From: Baffinella frigidus
Lineage: Eukaryota > Cryptophyceae > Cryptomonadales > Baffinellaceae
Assembly: GCA_026770585.1 (NCBI GenBank)
Contig: MU646505.1
Span: 264,274-306,486, forward strand
Length of the DNA: 42,213 nt
Reading direction: 5' to 3'
Shown in pieces: positions 21,301 to 30,632 of this stretch (position 1 is its first letter; every line of letters begins with the position of its first letter). A program made the translations under genes and the position numbers. The notes under the pieces are model-generated. The model worked only from the letters and a program-made list of their open reading frames with translations. It searched no databases and had not been told where the DNA came from.

Positions 21301-21859
21301 CCAGGTCCGCCCCTCTCTATCCTACAGGGGTACCTCGCTCATAACAAACTGCCTCCACCTAGCACCCTACACTAGGCCTATGCCCAGGGCCCTACGGTGG
21401 TCCCCAGGGGAGGGACTGTTTCTTATGAGCGAGGTACTCCTGTATCCCTTAAGTCACCGTTGAAGTTGAGTGGCGATGGGGTGATATTCATACCCCCAGC
21501 AGGTCGTAGGATCGTAGGCCAATGCAGGAGCGTACTAGCCTACTCGCCACTTGAGCGATGCCCGAGGCACCCCTTAGCCTCGTCATGGCTTCACCATGGC
21601 ACCCCGCCAACCCCTAGCATGCGAGTCACACCTGTCCCTACGGCGGTGCTGTGCTTCCTAGGACTAGCCCCACCGTAGGACCCTCGAGCGGTGCGTGTCC
21701 TGAATTTCTGAATTTCTCAACGTCGAGTAACCCCAGTACCCCCCCCTCTCCTGTATGCAGATGATCTCGCTGAACGCAGACATCTCACCGGTGCAACCTC
21801 TCGTCAGCGGCCAGCTGGTGTGCCTCGTGCCCTCCTCGTGCACCGAGCGCGCCGTGTAA
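15378..21859 (+). CDS. Secreted beta-sandwich protein with two C-terminal LysM domains
   Basis: Fourteen phase-compatible exons: 15378-15440, 15709-15750, 16170-16289, 16461-16729, 16909-17071, 17626-17748, 18276-18356, 18768-18884, 19445-19588, 19964-20077, 20293-20373, 20661-20870, 21191-21304 and 21761-21859 (TAA); about 579 residues. The start MDAVQCVAVLAVFLVALARG is a signal peptide; an alternative at 15242-15304 (MARRSLGSLGALLLLLAAIP) is also signal-like and also in phase. Residues 76-219 contain EFGGCCRDAAVSN (Cys-Cys near 110), YALTSETGG and FTIDAATGLVS, matching a family of Ig/cadherin-like modules found in bacteria and protists. Residues 220-470 look like further beta-modules (VYMGEEMTVALRAQDDN; FCLRASD..VCFQYRVPKC). 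LysM 1 starts YRVRSNQALVDIAALFG near 473, LysM 2 starts LVLVKKGDSLEKIAARFG near 526 and ends QLVCLVPSSC. LysM binds N-acetylglucosamine polymers, so an extracellular-matrix or wall-binding protein is likely. The weakest point is the first junction. Confidence 0.8.
16290..16460 (+). repeat. Whole intron made of CCCTAAA repeats (171 bp)
   Basis: LysM-gene intron 3 runs GTAAACCCTTAACCCTAAAC to CCCAAACCAG. Essentially every base belongs to a CCCTAAA-type unit, including the donor GTAAAC and the acceptor ACCAG, each one or two changes from the repeat. Confidence 0.9.
16730..16908 (+). repeat. Telomere-like intron with 7-bp flanking direct repeat
   Basis: LysM-gene intron 4 (GTACGAACC...CTCGACTAG) is CCCTAAA-type repeat except for its ends. 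GGTACGA occurs at 16729-16735 across the donor and again at 16908-16914 across the acceptor, the arrangement expected if repeat DNA entered a staggered break and duplicated the target. Confidence 0.85.
17093..17216 (-). mobile_element. Introner-like element, antisense copy in LysM intron 5
   Basis: Reads on plus as ACTATTCTCATGTTGACGTT, GGTACAAATCCGTGAACC, TTGGAGCGGAAACGAGCCCG, TGACCAATTTGGTAAGC and GACAGAGCTAG. It matches 34612-34730 closely and the reverse complement of 37599-37720. It starts about 20 bases after the 17072 donor, opposite in orientation to the other intronic copies. Confidence 0.85.
17390..17625 (+). repeat. CCCTACA/CCCTGCA array ending at an acceptor
   Basis: ACACCCTACACCCTGCACCC units grading into CCCTAAAC and ending TAACCCCTGAACCAG, the acceptor of the exon at 17626. 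Confidence 0.9.
18051..18275 (+). repeat. CCCTAAA tract ending at an acceptor
   Basis: Good CCCTAAA repeats at 18058-18160 grading into CCCTACAC and ending CCTACACGACAG, the acceptor of the exon at 18276. The 5' part of this intron (17749-18050) is unique sequence without an evident exon. Confidence 0.9.
21328..21442. repeat. Foldback element in LysM intron 13 (family 2)
   Basis: GGGGTACCTCGCTCATAAC at the left and TTATGAGCGAGGTACTCCTG at the right are reverse complements over 14 to 15 bases. The inner CCTACGGTGGTCCCCAGGGG matches CCTACGGTGGTCCTCGGGGG near 9037 in EF-hand intron 3, where GATGAGTGAGGTACC follows at the same spacing. Confidence 0.75.
21640..21712. repeat. Family-2 relative with GTGCGTGTCCTGAATTTC end
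   Basis: CCTACGGCGGTGCTGTGC, TCCTAGGACTAGCCC and GCGGTGCGTGTCCTGAATTTC match (inverted) the element at 8756-8848. It lies in the same intron as the foldback at 21328. Confidence 0.65.
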
Positions 21860-22607
21860 ACATGTCAGGTGGGAATGATTGGGAGCGGTGACGGACGGCG
21901 TGATGTGAGTACACGATTCCAACCTGGTTTGTGTCTCGTGCCGCCAGTGTGCATCGAGCGTGGAGTGTGACCACCTCGGTGAGGGTGGCGGGCGCGGTGA
22001 CGCAGGGTGTCAGAACCCCACCCCCACACCGAGGCTGTGTCTGACCAGGACCTGGAGAAAGGTCATCTGCACTCTACACGCTCTTTTCTCTCTTCATTGA
22101 TCGATTCCAACACGGCCGCCATGTACCCCCACCCAACCGGGACGCTTCGGACGCGGAGGTCTGTCTAATATCTACATACATGACTTCTCTCCGCCTGAGG
22201 CGGGCCCATTCTAGCTAGGGTCCGTGCTCACGACGTCAGTTGCGGAACACAAGCTGCAGCGCCGTGAAGAGAGGCTGCGGAGGGGGGGGGCACTTTCAGG
22301 CATCAGTCACAACACACGCTGTAGCGCTGTTCAGGGAGGCTGCGGAGGGGGGGGGGCATTTTCGGGACTCGGTCACGACCGTGGCGGCATGCTTTGATGT
22401 TCGTATCTCAAAGATACCAGATGGCAGACACGGAGTCTAATCTGCAAAGCGTGTTGCTGCGCCAATCTGATCTAATCTAATCGAATCGAATCTGCGAAAC
22501 CCGCAACCCCGTGGCAACAACTCCGGGAACACAAGGAGGATGCGGCCGTGGGCACGATGGCGTTATCCTACTGTTGAATTGATGTTGCGTGACAAGGAGG
22601 AAGGGAC
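21860..22607. other. Downstream spacer; no gene recognised
   Basis: Between the LysM stop and the last visible exon of the minus-strand gene. The only structure is the tandem duplication at 22248-22385. Confidence 0.5.
22248..22385 (+). repeat. Tandem duplication of about 70 bp with G-runs
   Basis: GCTGCAGCGCCGTGAAGAGAGGCTGCGGA plus a G-run and CACTTTCAGGCATCAGTCACAAC is followed by GCTGTAGCGCTGTTCAGGGAGGCTGCGGA plus a longer G-run and CATTTTCGGGACTCGGTCACGAC. Confidence 0.85.
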
Positions 22608-24110
22608 CTTGGGGACGTCGAAGAGGGTGTCGAGGCGCGCGAGGGCCTGCTTGGTGTCTTTCGGGAGTGCGTCGTACGACCCTGCGAGCCACGCGCGAGG
22701 GATGCCGTCATTCTTCTCGTCACTTCATCTTGTGTCTACTTTACCCCAACATCATTACTGTAGACGAACAGGACGAGGGCAGCGGATTCCTCGAGGAAAA
22801 CGGGGGGGGGGGGGGGCGCCCGGTTATGGTTTAGGCCCGTCTCCGGACTGATGGGCCCGCCGCAGGACTGGAACAGAGCAGCGTGATGCCGCAGTAGCGC
22901 GACCCTTCTCCCGCCAACGCAGGTTCTTATCAAGGTCACTTTCCATCCCTCGAAAAAGTGAAACACGACACATCCCAGGCACGATCGCGGACAGCTTGTG
23001 TGTGAGGCCCGTACGGGGAACGGCGTGAGGTCAGCCTCAGGGGCCCGGCGGGCCTGCCTATCCCAAAACGGTTCGATCTTACGCCATTTCTAAACCCCAG
23101 ATTCTAAAGTGGGGAGGTGATCGGATCGGACCTGTGCCATCGTTTCGAATGTACTTCCCTGGCCGGCCTGCTCCCCGCACCCACTCATCAGAATCAGAAT
23201 CGAATCAGTCATCCTCAGTATCACCTCTGGTAGTGTCGCAGGGAATGGAAAGGCGACGGGGCGGATGGCATTGTGAGAAGGTGTTTCGCAGCATGTTTCG
23301 CGGCGAGTGAGGCAAGACGCTCGTGTCGGGCACACGATCCACTTTCAGGTTTCACGCGCTGGATTCACGACCGCGGAAGATGTACACTGCGCTACACGGC
23401 CTGCACATTCCATGTTGAAACGGAGGGTGTAGGATGGAAGACCTAGCGCGATGATTGACTTGACTTGCGTTCGGGAACGCTTGTTGTCTGATAGGAGGAG
23501 TGTCGAGTCGCGATGCCCGTTGCCGGGAGAGAGGATGATCAAGATCCCTCCCTGCATTGTCGAGTTTAGGGTTTAGGGTTTATGGTTGATGGATTATGGA
23601 TTAGGGTATAGGTTTTCGGGTTTGGGGGTTCGGGTTTTGGGTTTCGGGTTTAAGGTTAAGGATCGTAGGGCAATAAGGTAGTGGGTGGAGAGGGTCGGGA
23701 CCTCGTTGTGATCGTGGTACATGCAGTGGCTCGACTCCTGCAGACACACCCCCACGGGTGTCAGACACACCATCTCTGCATGGAGTCGTGCCAGTGCCAC
23801 GGCCAGTGGCTCGACTCCTGTAGCGCAACCCACCAGCGCTCAGTACATGCGCGCACCGTTCGAGTCTCTCCTTTCGTATTGCATGTGTCTGCACTAAGCC
23901 CCTGTTTCAGGACCAGACACTGCTCGATTTTCGCGGTCCTTTTGTGCCATGAATGCAATCAAACGGTGCTTTGCCCTCCTTCCATACACGGAGGCTTCCC
24001 GGCGCGTGAGGGTGGGGGGCGACCACGTGCGCGCACTCAGACATAACCACCGCGAACTGGTTGTCGAGAAGCTGGCAGCATTCGAGGACCAGCCGAGCCG
24101 TGTGCCGCAC
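22608..24110 (-). CDS. Unidentified multi-exon protein
   Basis: Five exons join in phase on minus. 24110-24027: VRHTARLVLECCQLLDNQFA, donor CAC/GTGGTC. 23737-23702: ESSHCMYHDHNE. 23551-23443: GGILIILSPGNGHRDSTLLL. 23226-23132: VILRMTDSILILMSGCGEQA to FETMAQ/GTCCGA. 22712-22608: NDGIPRAWLAGSYDALPKDT then LARLDTLFDVPK/GTCCCT; a shorter form of this exon starting at 22681 has a better CGCAG acceptor but breaks phase. About 142 residues, mostly alpha-helical in character with paired cysteines; no family recognised. Neither end was found. The acceptor at 23552 is preceded on the coding strand by CCCTAAACCCTAAACTCGAC. A second copy of the small exon start lies at 23817. Confidence 0.55.
23770..23817 (-). 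CDS. Duplicate mini-exon (possible alternative exon)
   Basis: CAG followed by GAGTCGAGCCACTG, the start of the exon at 23737, recurs exactly 80 bp upstream on minus (CTACAG then GAGTCGAGCCACTG at 23817). In the same phase it reads ESSHWPWHWHDSMQR and reaches a GTGTGT donor, but that donor leaves two extra bases. Another frame reads VEPLAVALARLHAEM. It is either an alternative exon or a decayed duplicate. Confidence 0.35.
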
Positions 24111-26338
24111 CTGCGCCACGCGAAGCCTCTCTTCACTGCACATTCATGCACACCGCCAACGTTGAAGGAGGACTTGTTTGGACGGCGCCACGCGAGACCT
24201 CTCTGCCTTGAGTCCTTCCATAACCTATGAGATTCTCCACTGCACCTTGCACGTCACGCCGCAGGAAATGTGAGCAGACTGAGCGGGCGCGTATGCGGAT
24301 GCAAAACGCAACGCGAGGCATTCAGCCCTGCACGATTCCAAGCAGAACCGTGACTGTGAACAACAAACCAAACAAACGGGTCGGGACGCACCACACACGC
24401 GCCGCTTGATACTTGGATCCCGATTGCACCCTGCACACGCCCCTTGGGTTCAGACGCCGCGTCCCTCTCTGTGTTTCAGCACCCAGACACGCGTCCAACG
24501 TACGACTCGTGCCTCAACCTTATGTGTCCTTGGACATCACCTCCGCCGGACAGGCAGAGACCGCTGGAGTGTACATCCGAGTGAAGCGCCCCAACAGTCT
24601 TTCGGGTTGTACACATCCGCCAGACCCAACCAAGCAACGCCTCCACTTGGGAGGGCAGGTTGCTGGACATGCTGGGGCTGACTCCTGGCTACTTATGACC
24701 GCTAAGTGGTCCTCGCAGATGGTCCACTCTCATGGGCATGGCCAGGGCATTTTAACCTTGACGGCAACCTTCCATGTTCACAGTTTAACATGCCAGATGC
24801 ATCTGGAACCAGCCTTCACGATTCCGGCTCACTCAAGCACACACTATCAAGGCTGGCACATCAGTGTCAGTCGCCCTTGTGGGGCTGGTGGTAGTGGTGG
24901 GGAGGAGTGTTTAGGGTTTAGGGTTTAGGGTTTAGGGTTTAGGGTTTAGAGTTTAGAGTTTAGTGTTTAGGGTTTAGGGGGTTAAGGGTTAAGGGTTTAG
25001 GGTTTTCGAATTTCGGGTTTCGAGATGGGGGTTTGGGGTTTCGGGGTTCGGGAGGTGCCTGCTGCCCCGTAACAGAGGAGAGCATCGATACGGACGGCAT
25101 TGGTCCCCCCGCCATCGACCCCAAGTAGTTGCCTGCTCGCCACAGAGAGAAAACGGTTTACTCACACGGACAGTCTCCATTCCAATTCCTGCTCGGCACC
25201 TCCCCCCCGCACAACACGGTTTCGGGGGCAGGGTCCAGGGTACAAGGTTTCACCCGGCACTAACCCTGCTCACCCCAGACTCCTATCACACACGTGTATC
25301 GTCCCGGCAGAAACTTGACGGAGGTGGGTAGAGCGTGAGCCAGCCGCACGCTCGCCACAGAGCCACCCCCCCGCACACCACGTCACTCACCCGGCCAGTG
25401 TTCACCCCGGGGCGCGCGGCGTTGACTCGTCCACCGTCCTTCCTCACCCCCCCCTGCCTGGGGTTCCATTGCTAGAGCGCATCCACAACCTCGTCCGGAA
25501 TATCCGAGGCAGGATCACCACCAGGAGCCCGATGGTGTGAGGTGTCGGGAGGCAACTCATCACGCGGGGCTCTCGGGTGGGACGCATGCATGCAGCCACC
25601 CGTCGCTCGCGCCACGCGATATGCCTGGCCCCGATGACACTGTTGCTCAGACAGTGTTCTTGGTCGGGCATGGGGGGGCGGGGCATCGGTCGTCCTGTGC
25701 AAGCCACGTGTCGGAGAGGCGTGCAATGCATAACCTGTCTGACGTCCAAGACCGAAAGGGGAGGCGTGAGTACCGGCAGGGTGCACGCGCGCCGTCGCGG
25801 GAGTCTTCCCGGGGGTTTCGCCATTTGCCAGGAGCCTGCGAGGGGCGTGCATCGTCACGCCAATGTCCCTCCAGCGTAGCGAGCTCACGCCAGGTCACAA
25901 ATGAGATTTTGAGCCATTCCTGGGCGCAATGTTGTACCACAAAACACGTTTAGCGCGAAAAAGTGAATGCCATTCGCAATTGTGACCTGGCGCGGTACGC
26001 AAAAGCGTGGGTTGAACATGTGGTGTGGCGCGATGGTACAGGTGGATCCAGGCCTGAGGATCGGCATCCCTCTGGGTAAGTATGTTGATCGGAGGGTCTG
26101 GCGGATAGAACGCTGCGTTGGTTCCCGGCAATCAGCAACCCATAGTAAAACTCAGGCAAATCGAATCCGGGCAGATCGGGGGGTGGCAACCGAGTCAAAC
26201 CGAAACCCAATTCCGGCGTCAACCCAGTTCCGGCATTCCGTAGGATGATAGCGGTAGGCAATGCCGGAACGCCAGAATTAGGGTGATGCCGAAAGCAGGG
26301 TGTCCACCCTGACCACGCGTGGTTGGGCACGGACTGAC
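24111..26338. other. Unassigned; several weak exon-like stretches
   Basis: A TTTAGGG-like tract lies at 24904-25050. Weak candidates are minus near 24270-24230 (RRDVQGAVENLI before a GTTATG donor), plus 24500-24600 (VPQPYVSLDITSAGQAETAG) and plus 26041-26075 (VDPGLRIGIPL before a consensus GTAAGT donor, recalling a LysM C-terminus). None could be linked to a gene. Confidence 0.35.
25888..25993. repeat. Inverted-repeat element, 106 bp
   Basis: CGCCAGGTCACAA at 25888-25900 is the reverse complement of TTGTGACCTGGCG at 25980-25992. The interior is AT-richer than the surroundings. MITE-like; no second copy was found in the window. Confidence 0.65.
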
Positions 26339-29300
26339 CCGGATTCCGGGATGGTGAGCTCATCTGCGATCTGCGTGTAGCCTGTGTCATCCGTCCACTG
26401 AATCTGCGCACAGGGATCGCGGTAGTAGGTTGTTCAGTTGGCCACTTTTCAGAAGGCTCTGAGGGTAAAGAAGAAGAAGACGAAGAAAAAGAAGAAGAAG
26501 GACCGACTATTCTTAAGGTGACATGCTGAGCGTGCGGTACAAAATCATCAACTGTGAAGCAAACACGAGCGCGGTCACACCAAACTGCCGAGCTCAAACA
26601 GACTGGGACAGAGCTAGGATGGGAGGCGGGGGGGGGGGGCGCACCACGGAGGTATGCAGCTCGCAGTTGGCGGAGCCAGTGACACACACCCCGCTGCTCG
26701 CGCGCTCTTCCTGAGAGACCCCGCCGATCCGGCACTCTAGCAGCCGCACGTCCGCCTTGCCTGCGTAGGTACAAAACGAAGGGGATGTAAGCCCCACATG
26801 TAAAAAATGGCTCCAACGCCCGTCAGCGTGCAGAGCGCTTGTCAGTCGCCCCCGCTGTTACTCGCAACAGCTCCCCAAGGCATCGACTGTTGCGCAGCAT
26901 AGCACCCCAAGATCTCCACTGTTGCGCAGCCCAGCACTCCTTGCACGAAGAACTCTTCGGGGTCAAAAGCGTCTCCACACGAACAAAGCAACCGACCCGT
27001 GCACCAACAATGACTGACCTCCGATGAAGAGCGGCGGTGCTCCTTCGCAAGTGAGCTTGCATCCGAGGAAGCGCCACGCGCCCCCCTTCACCACAACAGT
27101 CTGCCATCCAGCGATCAACAGTCAGCACGGGTTTCACCGATTCAGAGTGGTTTTCACTGTACTCACTGCATGAGATTTCCCGTACGCCCGTTAGCCGACC
27201 AGGGCAGGTTTTGCACCAGGACGTGACTAACTCGAGTACCATAACGACGACTAAATCGAGTAGTGCTGTGTACCAGCTGAACCGGGGGGTGCTTGCAGCA
27301 GGAAACCTTGGAGTTAGTCAGCACTCCACTCGAGAGCTCCAACTCGGTGGGCGCACCGCCAATCCGAAATCATCATCCTGATAGGTACAACCCCTGTCCG
27401 GATTAGACCTCACGCGTCCCCATGGCCTTCCCTTGAGGCGGTGTAGGGTGAAGGGTTTAGCGTTTAGGCCGTGCTCTGCGATCAACCCACGATCAAGTCC
27501 CTTGTCGTCAACCGTTCTGAGGACCTTCATCCCCGACCACTAAACCCCAAACCCTCAACCCTAAAATGAAGAGGCAGTACCTCGCCCATGTAGTTTCCGG
27601 CAAGGTTCATTTTTCGGCCCTCGCCCGAGATGTGCTGCAGGTTCACGCCGCTGAATCTGGTATGCGGGTTTGGGGTTTAAGGTTTAGGATTTATGGTTTG
27701 GGGTTAAGGGTTTGGGTTTTAGGTTGTGGGGTTTAGGGTTCAGGTTTTGGGGTTTGGGGTTTAGGGTTCAGGTTTCAGAGTTTAGGGTGCAGGATTTAGG
27801 GTTTAGGGTTCAGGGTTTAGGGTTCAGAATACGGTTAGGGTTCAGCGACTGAAGCTGGTACGGGGTTGAAGATTTAGGGTTTAGGCTTCAGGGCGTAGGG
27901 TTCATGGTTTAGGGTTAGGGTTCACGCCACTGAACCTGTCATGGGGTTCAGGGTTCAGGCATGAGGTTTAGGGTGCAGGGTACAGGGTTGAGAATTCAGA
28001 GTCCAGGTGTCCTGAATTAACACACCTTGAGAGGCAGTAGGCCTGCCGGAGGTGTCTTCATCAAAACGGATGCACCTTGATGCGCAAAATGAAACACAGG
28101 GTTCAGGGTTCAGGGTTCAGGGTTCAGGGCTTGGTTTTAGGGTTGACGATCTAGGGTTCAGCAATCAGGGTAGAGGGTTTCGGCAAGAGCGTACCCAGCG
28201 AGAATCGGGCGGGGCGCGTCGAAGGAGGCCCGCGTCTCTATTCCGCACAACACCTGCACATACACACCACCTAGTTCAGGCGAAAAAAACTCCGCACTGG
28301 AAAAGACTCCTAGAACCGAAAACATGGTTGGCTATAGAGTCTCCTACAATCCAGCAAAAGGGTACATCTTTCAGGCCATGGGAGTCTCCTAGCATCATGC
28401 AAACATATATATTTTATTGGCTATAGAAGTCCCGTAGCATCGGGCCAAAAAATATATCTTATTGGCCATGTAAGTCCCCTAGTATTGAGATGCGCAGATC
28501 CTCGAGATTTGGCCGTCAGCTCCAGAATCTGCTAAAAAAAATCGAGCTGCGATGAAATCTTGAGATCTTTACTACAGGCCAAAAAATATGTTCTAAAGGG
28601 ATTATTCCTATAAAACCGGCAAGAGGATAAGAGTCTCTTAGAATCGTTCAAAGAGATATTTATATCTTTTTGGCAACATGAGTGTCTTAGAATCGATCAA
28701 CAAGATATCTATATCTTATTGGCTGGAGGAGATATTTTTTTGCTCGATTCTGAGAAACTCTCATAGCCAAAAATATAAATATTTTAGCTCGATTGTAGGA
28801 GACTCTTAGAGCCAAACCGAGCTTGCATGCGATCGAAACTCGTCGATTCAACATCCCCATCGGAACCTGCCGATTTCGAGGATTGGCGGGTGTGAGATGA
28901 CCTCATCGATGGGATACTCGCGCAGGACGAACCTCCCGTGGAGGCACGCGCTCGATGCTCCCGCCCCGACCACTTGCACCTGCCATGCCATCCACCGCTT
29001 TGAGCATCTGTTGGCCACGAAAAACAAATAAAATAATGGCGAAAATTGATTTTTAGCATCAGACTTTTTTGTACCAATTGATTTTTGGTACCAGCCACTT
29101 TTTTGTTAGGGGTTTTCGTGTGGCCAACAGATGCAAAAACCCGGTGTGGCTCTCTAGCCCATCCCCTTCTAAATCCCAAATCACGGCCCCGATGGGAGTG
29201 TTCCGGCCCCGGTAAACGCTAAAGAACCCTCTCATACCTGGGGTGTAGGGTTTAGGGTTGAGGGTTGATTGTTTAGGGCTCAGGGTTTAGGGCTTAGGGC

Positions 29301-30632
29301 TTAGGGTGTGGGGTGTAGGGTTCAGGGGTTTGGGTTTAGAATTTCGGGGTTTGGGTTTCGGGTTTATGGTTCAGAGTTTAGGGTTCAGGGGTGTGGGTAC
29401 AGGATTTCGGGTTCACGGTTTAGGCTTTGGATGGCAACCTTCTTGTCGAAGACCAGCGACCCCGGCCAGGAATGAACTCCTTCCACGAATATCTGCCGAT
29501 AACGAAACCGTGATTAGTCAACAGCTGCACGAAAGAGTGTCCTGCATCTCGACATCCCCTCCACGAATGTCTGCCAACAACGAAACGGTGGGACCCTTCT
29601 CTGCTTCTTGATTACTTCTCACGCCTGGATATGAGTGATTCGCAATTCTATGGGCCTCCAGACGAGCCTGCGTCGGCACAGTGGCAGTCCTCAAAAACAA
29701 ATGTACGCACTGCCAACAAGGAAACGGTGCGACCGACGAATGTTGACTAATGTGAGCGTTTCCTGGCCCACCTCCTGCTTGGACCAGTTGCCTTTCTGGT
29801 ACAAAACTACCCGGTGCACTCCAGAGTGGTGGGACTTTCCACTCTCAACTCAAAATTCGGGTACCGACACTTGCGAGCGGGGAGGGGGGATCACCCGTGC
29901 GCCAGGCCTTGCGCTTTCGAGCGCGGCTGGAAAGGACGGGCCACTTCCTGCGGAGGCAACGCCACTCAGACTAGCCATTCACCAGGAACCGCCCGAAATA
30001 TTGCGCAACGTTTTCGGACCCGAGTTTTGATCGCCAGGATGGGAATGCACATTCGACAAACCCTTTATTTGGGCGATCAGAACCGAGAGTGTCAGCAAGA
30101 CCTTCTAGCTCTGCCTGAATTAATCCAATCTCCTCGAACTGAGTAGACTAAAAGTTAATTTTCTTGGCGTGTGCTACAAATCCGTCAACTTTTGGCGCGA
30201 AAAAGTCACCAGGCGACCCGACTGAGGGTGAGCAGGACCTTGTTTGACGACGATATCCCCGTGCTGAGGCTGCACCCGCCAGAGCAAGCCGCCTTTGGCA
30301 CGCGCGTTGCCCCTGTCCGGCTTGAATACCTGGTGGCCACATTCCAAAGTCAACTCCACGGTCAACTTCCAACCAACGTGAATCCAGAGTCCCACGCCTT
30401 GGTCACGGCACTGCGCAGTTTTTGCACCGGGGCCATATCTACACCGAGCATATGATATTTTGGAGGGGGGGAGCTCAAATTGGTCAATACCCGTGTGATC
30501 GTGTGATAAAGTTGAGAAAAGGTTGGCCCGGCAGACCTGGACATGCTTGCTTTTTCGACGGGGGGATGCTGGTAGAGACCCATCCTCCTCCCCCTCTCCG
30601 TCCGACCCCGCCCCTGCGTCATGTTCCAGCAT
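26339..30632 (-). CDS. Right-handed beta-helix (pectin-lyase-fold) protein
   Basis: Exons on minus: 30632-30537 (ATG; acidic DGEGEEDGS then PRRKSKHVQ), 30410-30239 (CRDQGVGLWIHVGWKLTVEL to LLWRVQPQHGDIVVKQ), 29479-29439 (VHSWPGSLVFDKK), 28979-28867 (VQVVGAGASSACLHGRFVLR to ISHPPILEIG), 27656-27581 (FSGVNLQHISGEGRKMNLAG). These five join in perfect phase to 166 codons. Two further exons, 26760-26648 (VRLLECRIGGVSQEERASSG, VCVTGSANCELHTS) and 26403-26339 (IQWTDDTGYTQIADELTIPE), join each other; the link to 27581 needs an exon in between or the alternative acceptor at 26755. The run GDIVVKQGVHSWPG..LVFDKKVQVVGAG..LHGRF is typical of the first coils of parallel beta-helix proteins, including FBXO11-type repeats. 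No signal peptide is seen; the charged N-terminus suggests a cytosolic or nuclear protein. The 3' end was not found. Confidence 0.7.
26523..26624 (-). mobile_element. Introner-like element in beta-helix intron
   Basis: On minus it reads CCTAGCTCTGTCCCAGTCTG, TTTGAGCTCGGCAGTTTGG, GATGATTTTGTACCGCACGC and TCAGCATGTCACCTTAAGAA, about 25 bases after the GTGGTG donor at 26647. Same orientation as transcription. It is a diverged member of the 37599 family. Confidence 0.75.
27306..27353 (-). CDS. Possible extra exon of the beta-helix gene
   Basis: Minus frame APTELELSSGVLTNSK ends at AAG/GTTTCC. With its upstream codons (RIGG) it resembles RIGG..E..SSGV of the exon at 26760-26648, as expected for successive beta-helix coils. 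No clean acceptor was found, so this is tentative. Confidence 0.3.
27657..28175 (-). repeat. TTTAGGG/GGGTTCA tract with copies of an exon edge
   Basis: Sense-strand CCCTAAAC/CCCTGAAC repeat leading into the acceptor at 27657. Within it, plus-strand GTTCACGCC(G/A)CTGAA(T/C)CTG, the edge of the exon at 27656, recurs near 27920, with a weaker copy near 27840. Confidence 0.85.
28290..28820. repeat. AT-rich degenerate tandem and inverted repeats
   Basis: A module of roughly 60 bp with TTGGCTATA, GAGTCTCCTA, AATCxAGC and AAAATATATCTTATTGGC recurs several times in direct order up to about 28720, then in inverted order (GATTCTGAGAAACTCTCATA, TAGCCAAAAATATAAATATT, GATTGTAGGAGACTCTTAGA). The AT content contrasts strongly with the GC-rich surroundings. 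It sits in the intron between the beta-helix exons at 28867 and 27656. Confidence 0.8.
29004..29134. repeat. MITE-like element, GCATCTGTTGGCCAC ends
   Basis: Left end GCATCTGTTGGCCACGAAAA; right end TTTTCGTGTGGCCAACAGATGC. AT-rich interior with ATTGATTTTTxGxACCA repeated. The same ends occur at 37173-37298. It lies in an intron of the beta-helix gene. Confidence 0.85.
29240..29430 (-). repeat. TTTAGGG-like tract
   Basis: G-rich on plus, so C-rich on the sense strand of the beta-helix gene; it begins almost at the donor at 29438. Confidence 0.85.
30150..30238 (-). mobile_element. Introner-like element at a beta-helix donor
   Basis: On minus the intron opens GTCCTGCTCACCCTCAGTCG, then CGCGCCAAAAGTTGACGG and ATTTGTAGCACACGCCAAG. 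Compare GTCCTAGCTCTGTCTCAGTC and the following blocks at 37599. Sense orientation; the element effectively supplies the 5' splice site context. Confidence 0.65.

Noticed and set aside
25472-25953. Overlapping 126-138 codon frames on both strands
   Set aside because: Histidine/arginine/proline-rich, mutually overlapping frames typical of GC-rich noncoding DNA; no convincing exon borders.
26041-26075. Plus-strand LysM-like mini-exon VDPGLRIGIPL with GTAAGT donor
   Set aside because: Eleven codons only, no neighbouring exon to join, and the minus strand is equally open; kept only as a weak candidate.
30171-30455. Plus-strand frame with LHPPEQAAFGTRVAPVRLEY
   Set aside because: Looks protein-like, but the minus strand here gives two exons that join in phase with three more beta-helix exons, so the plus frame is taken as a shadow.
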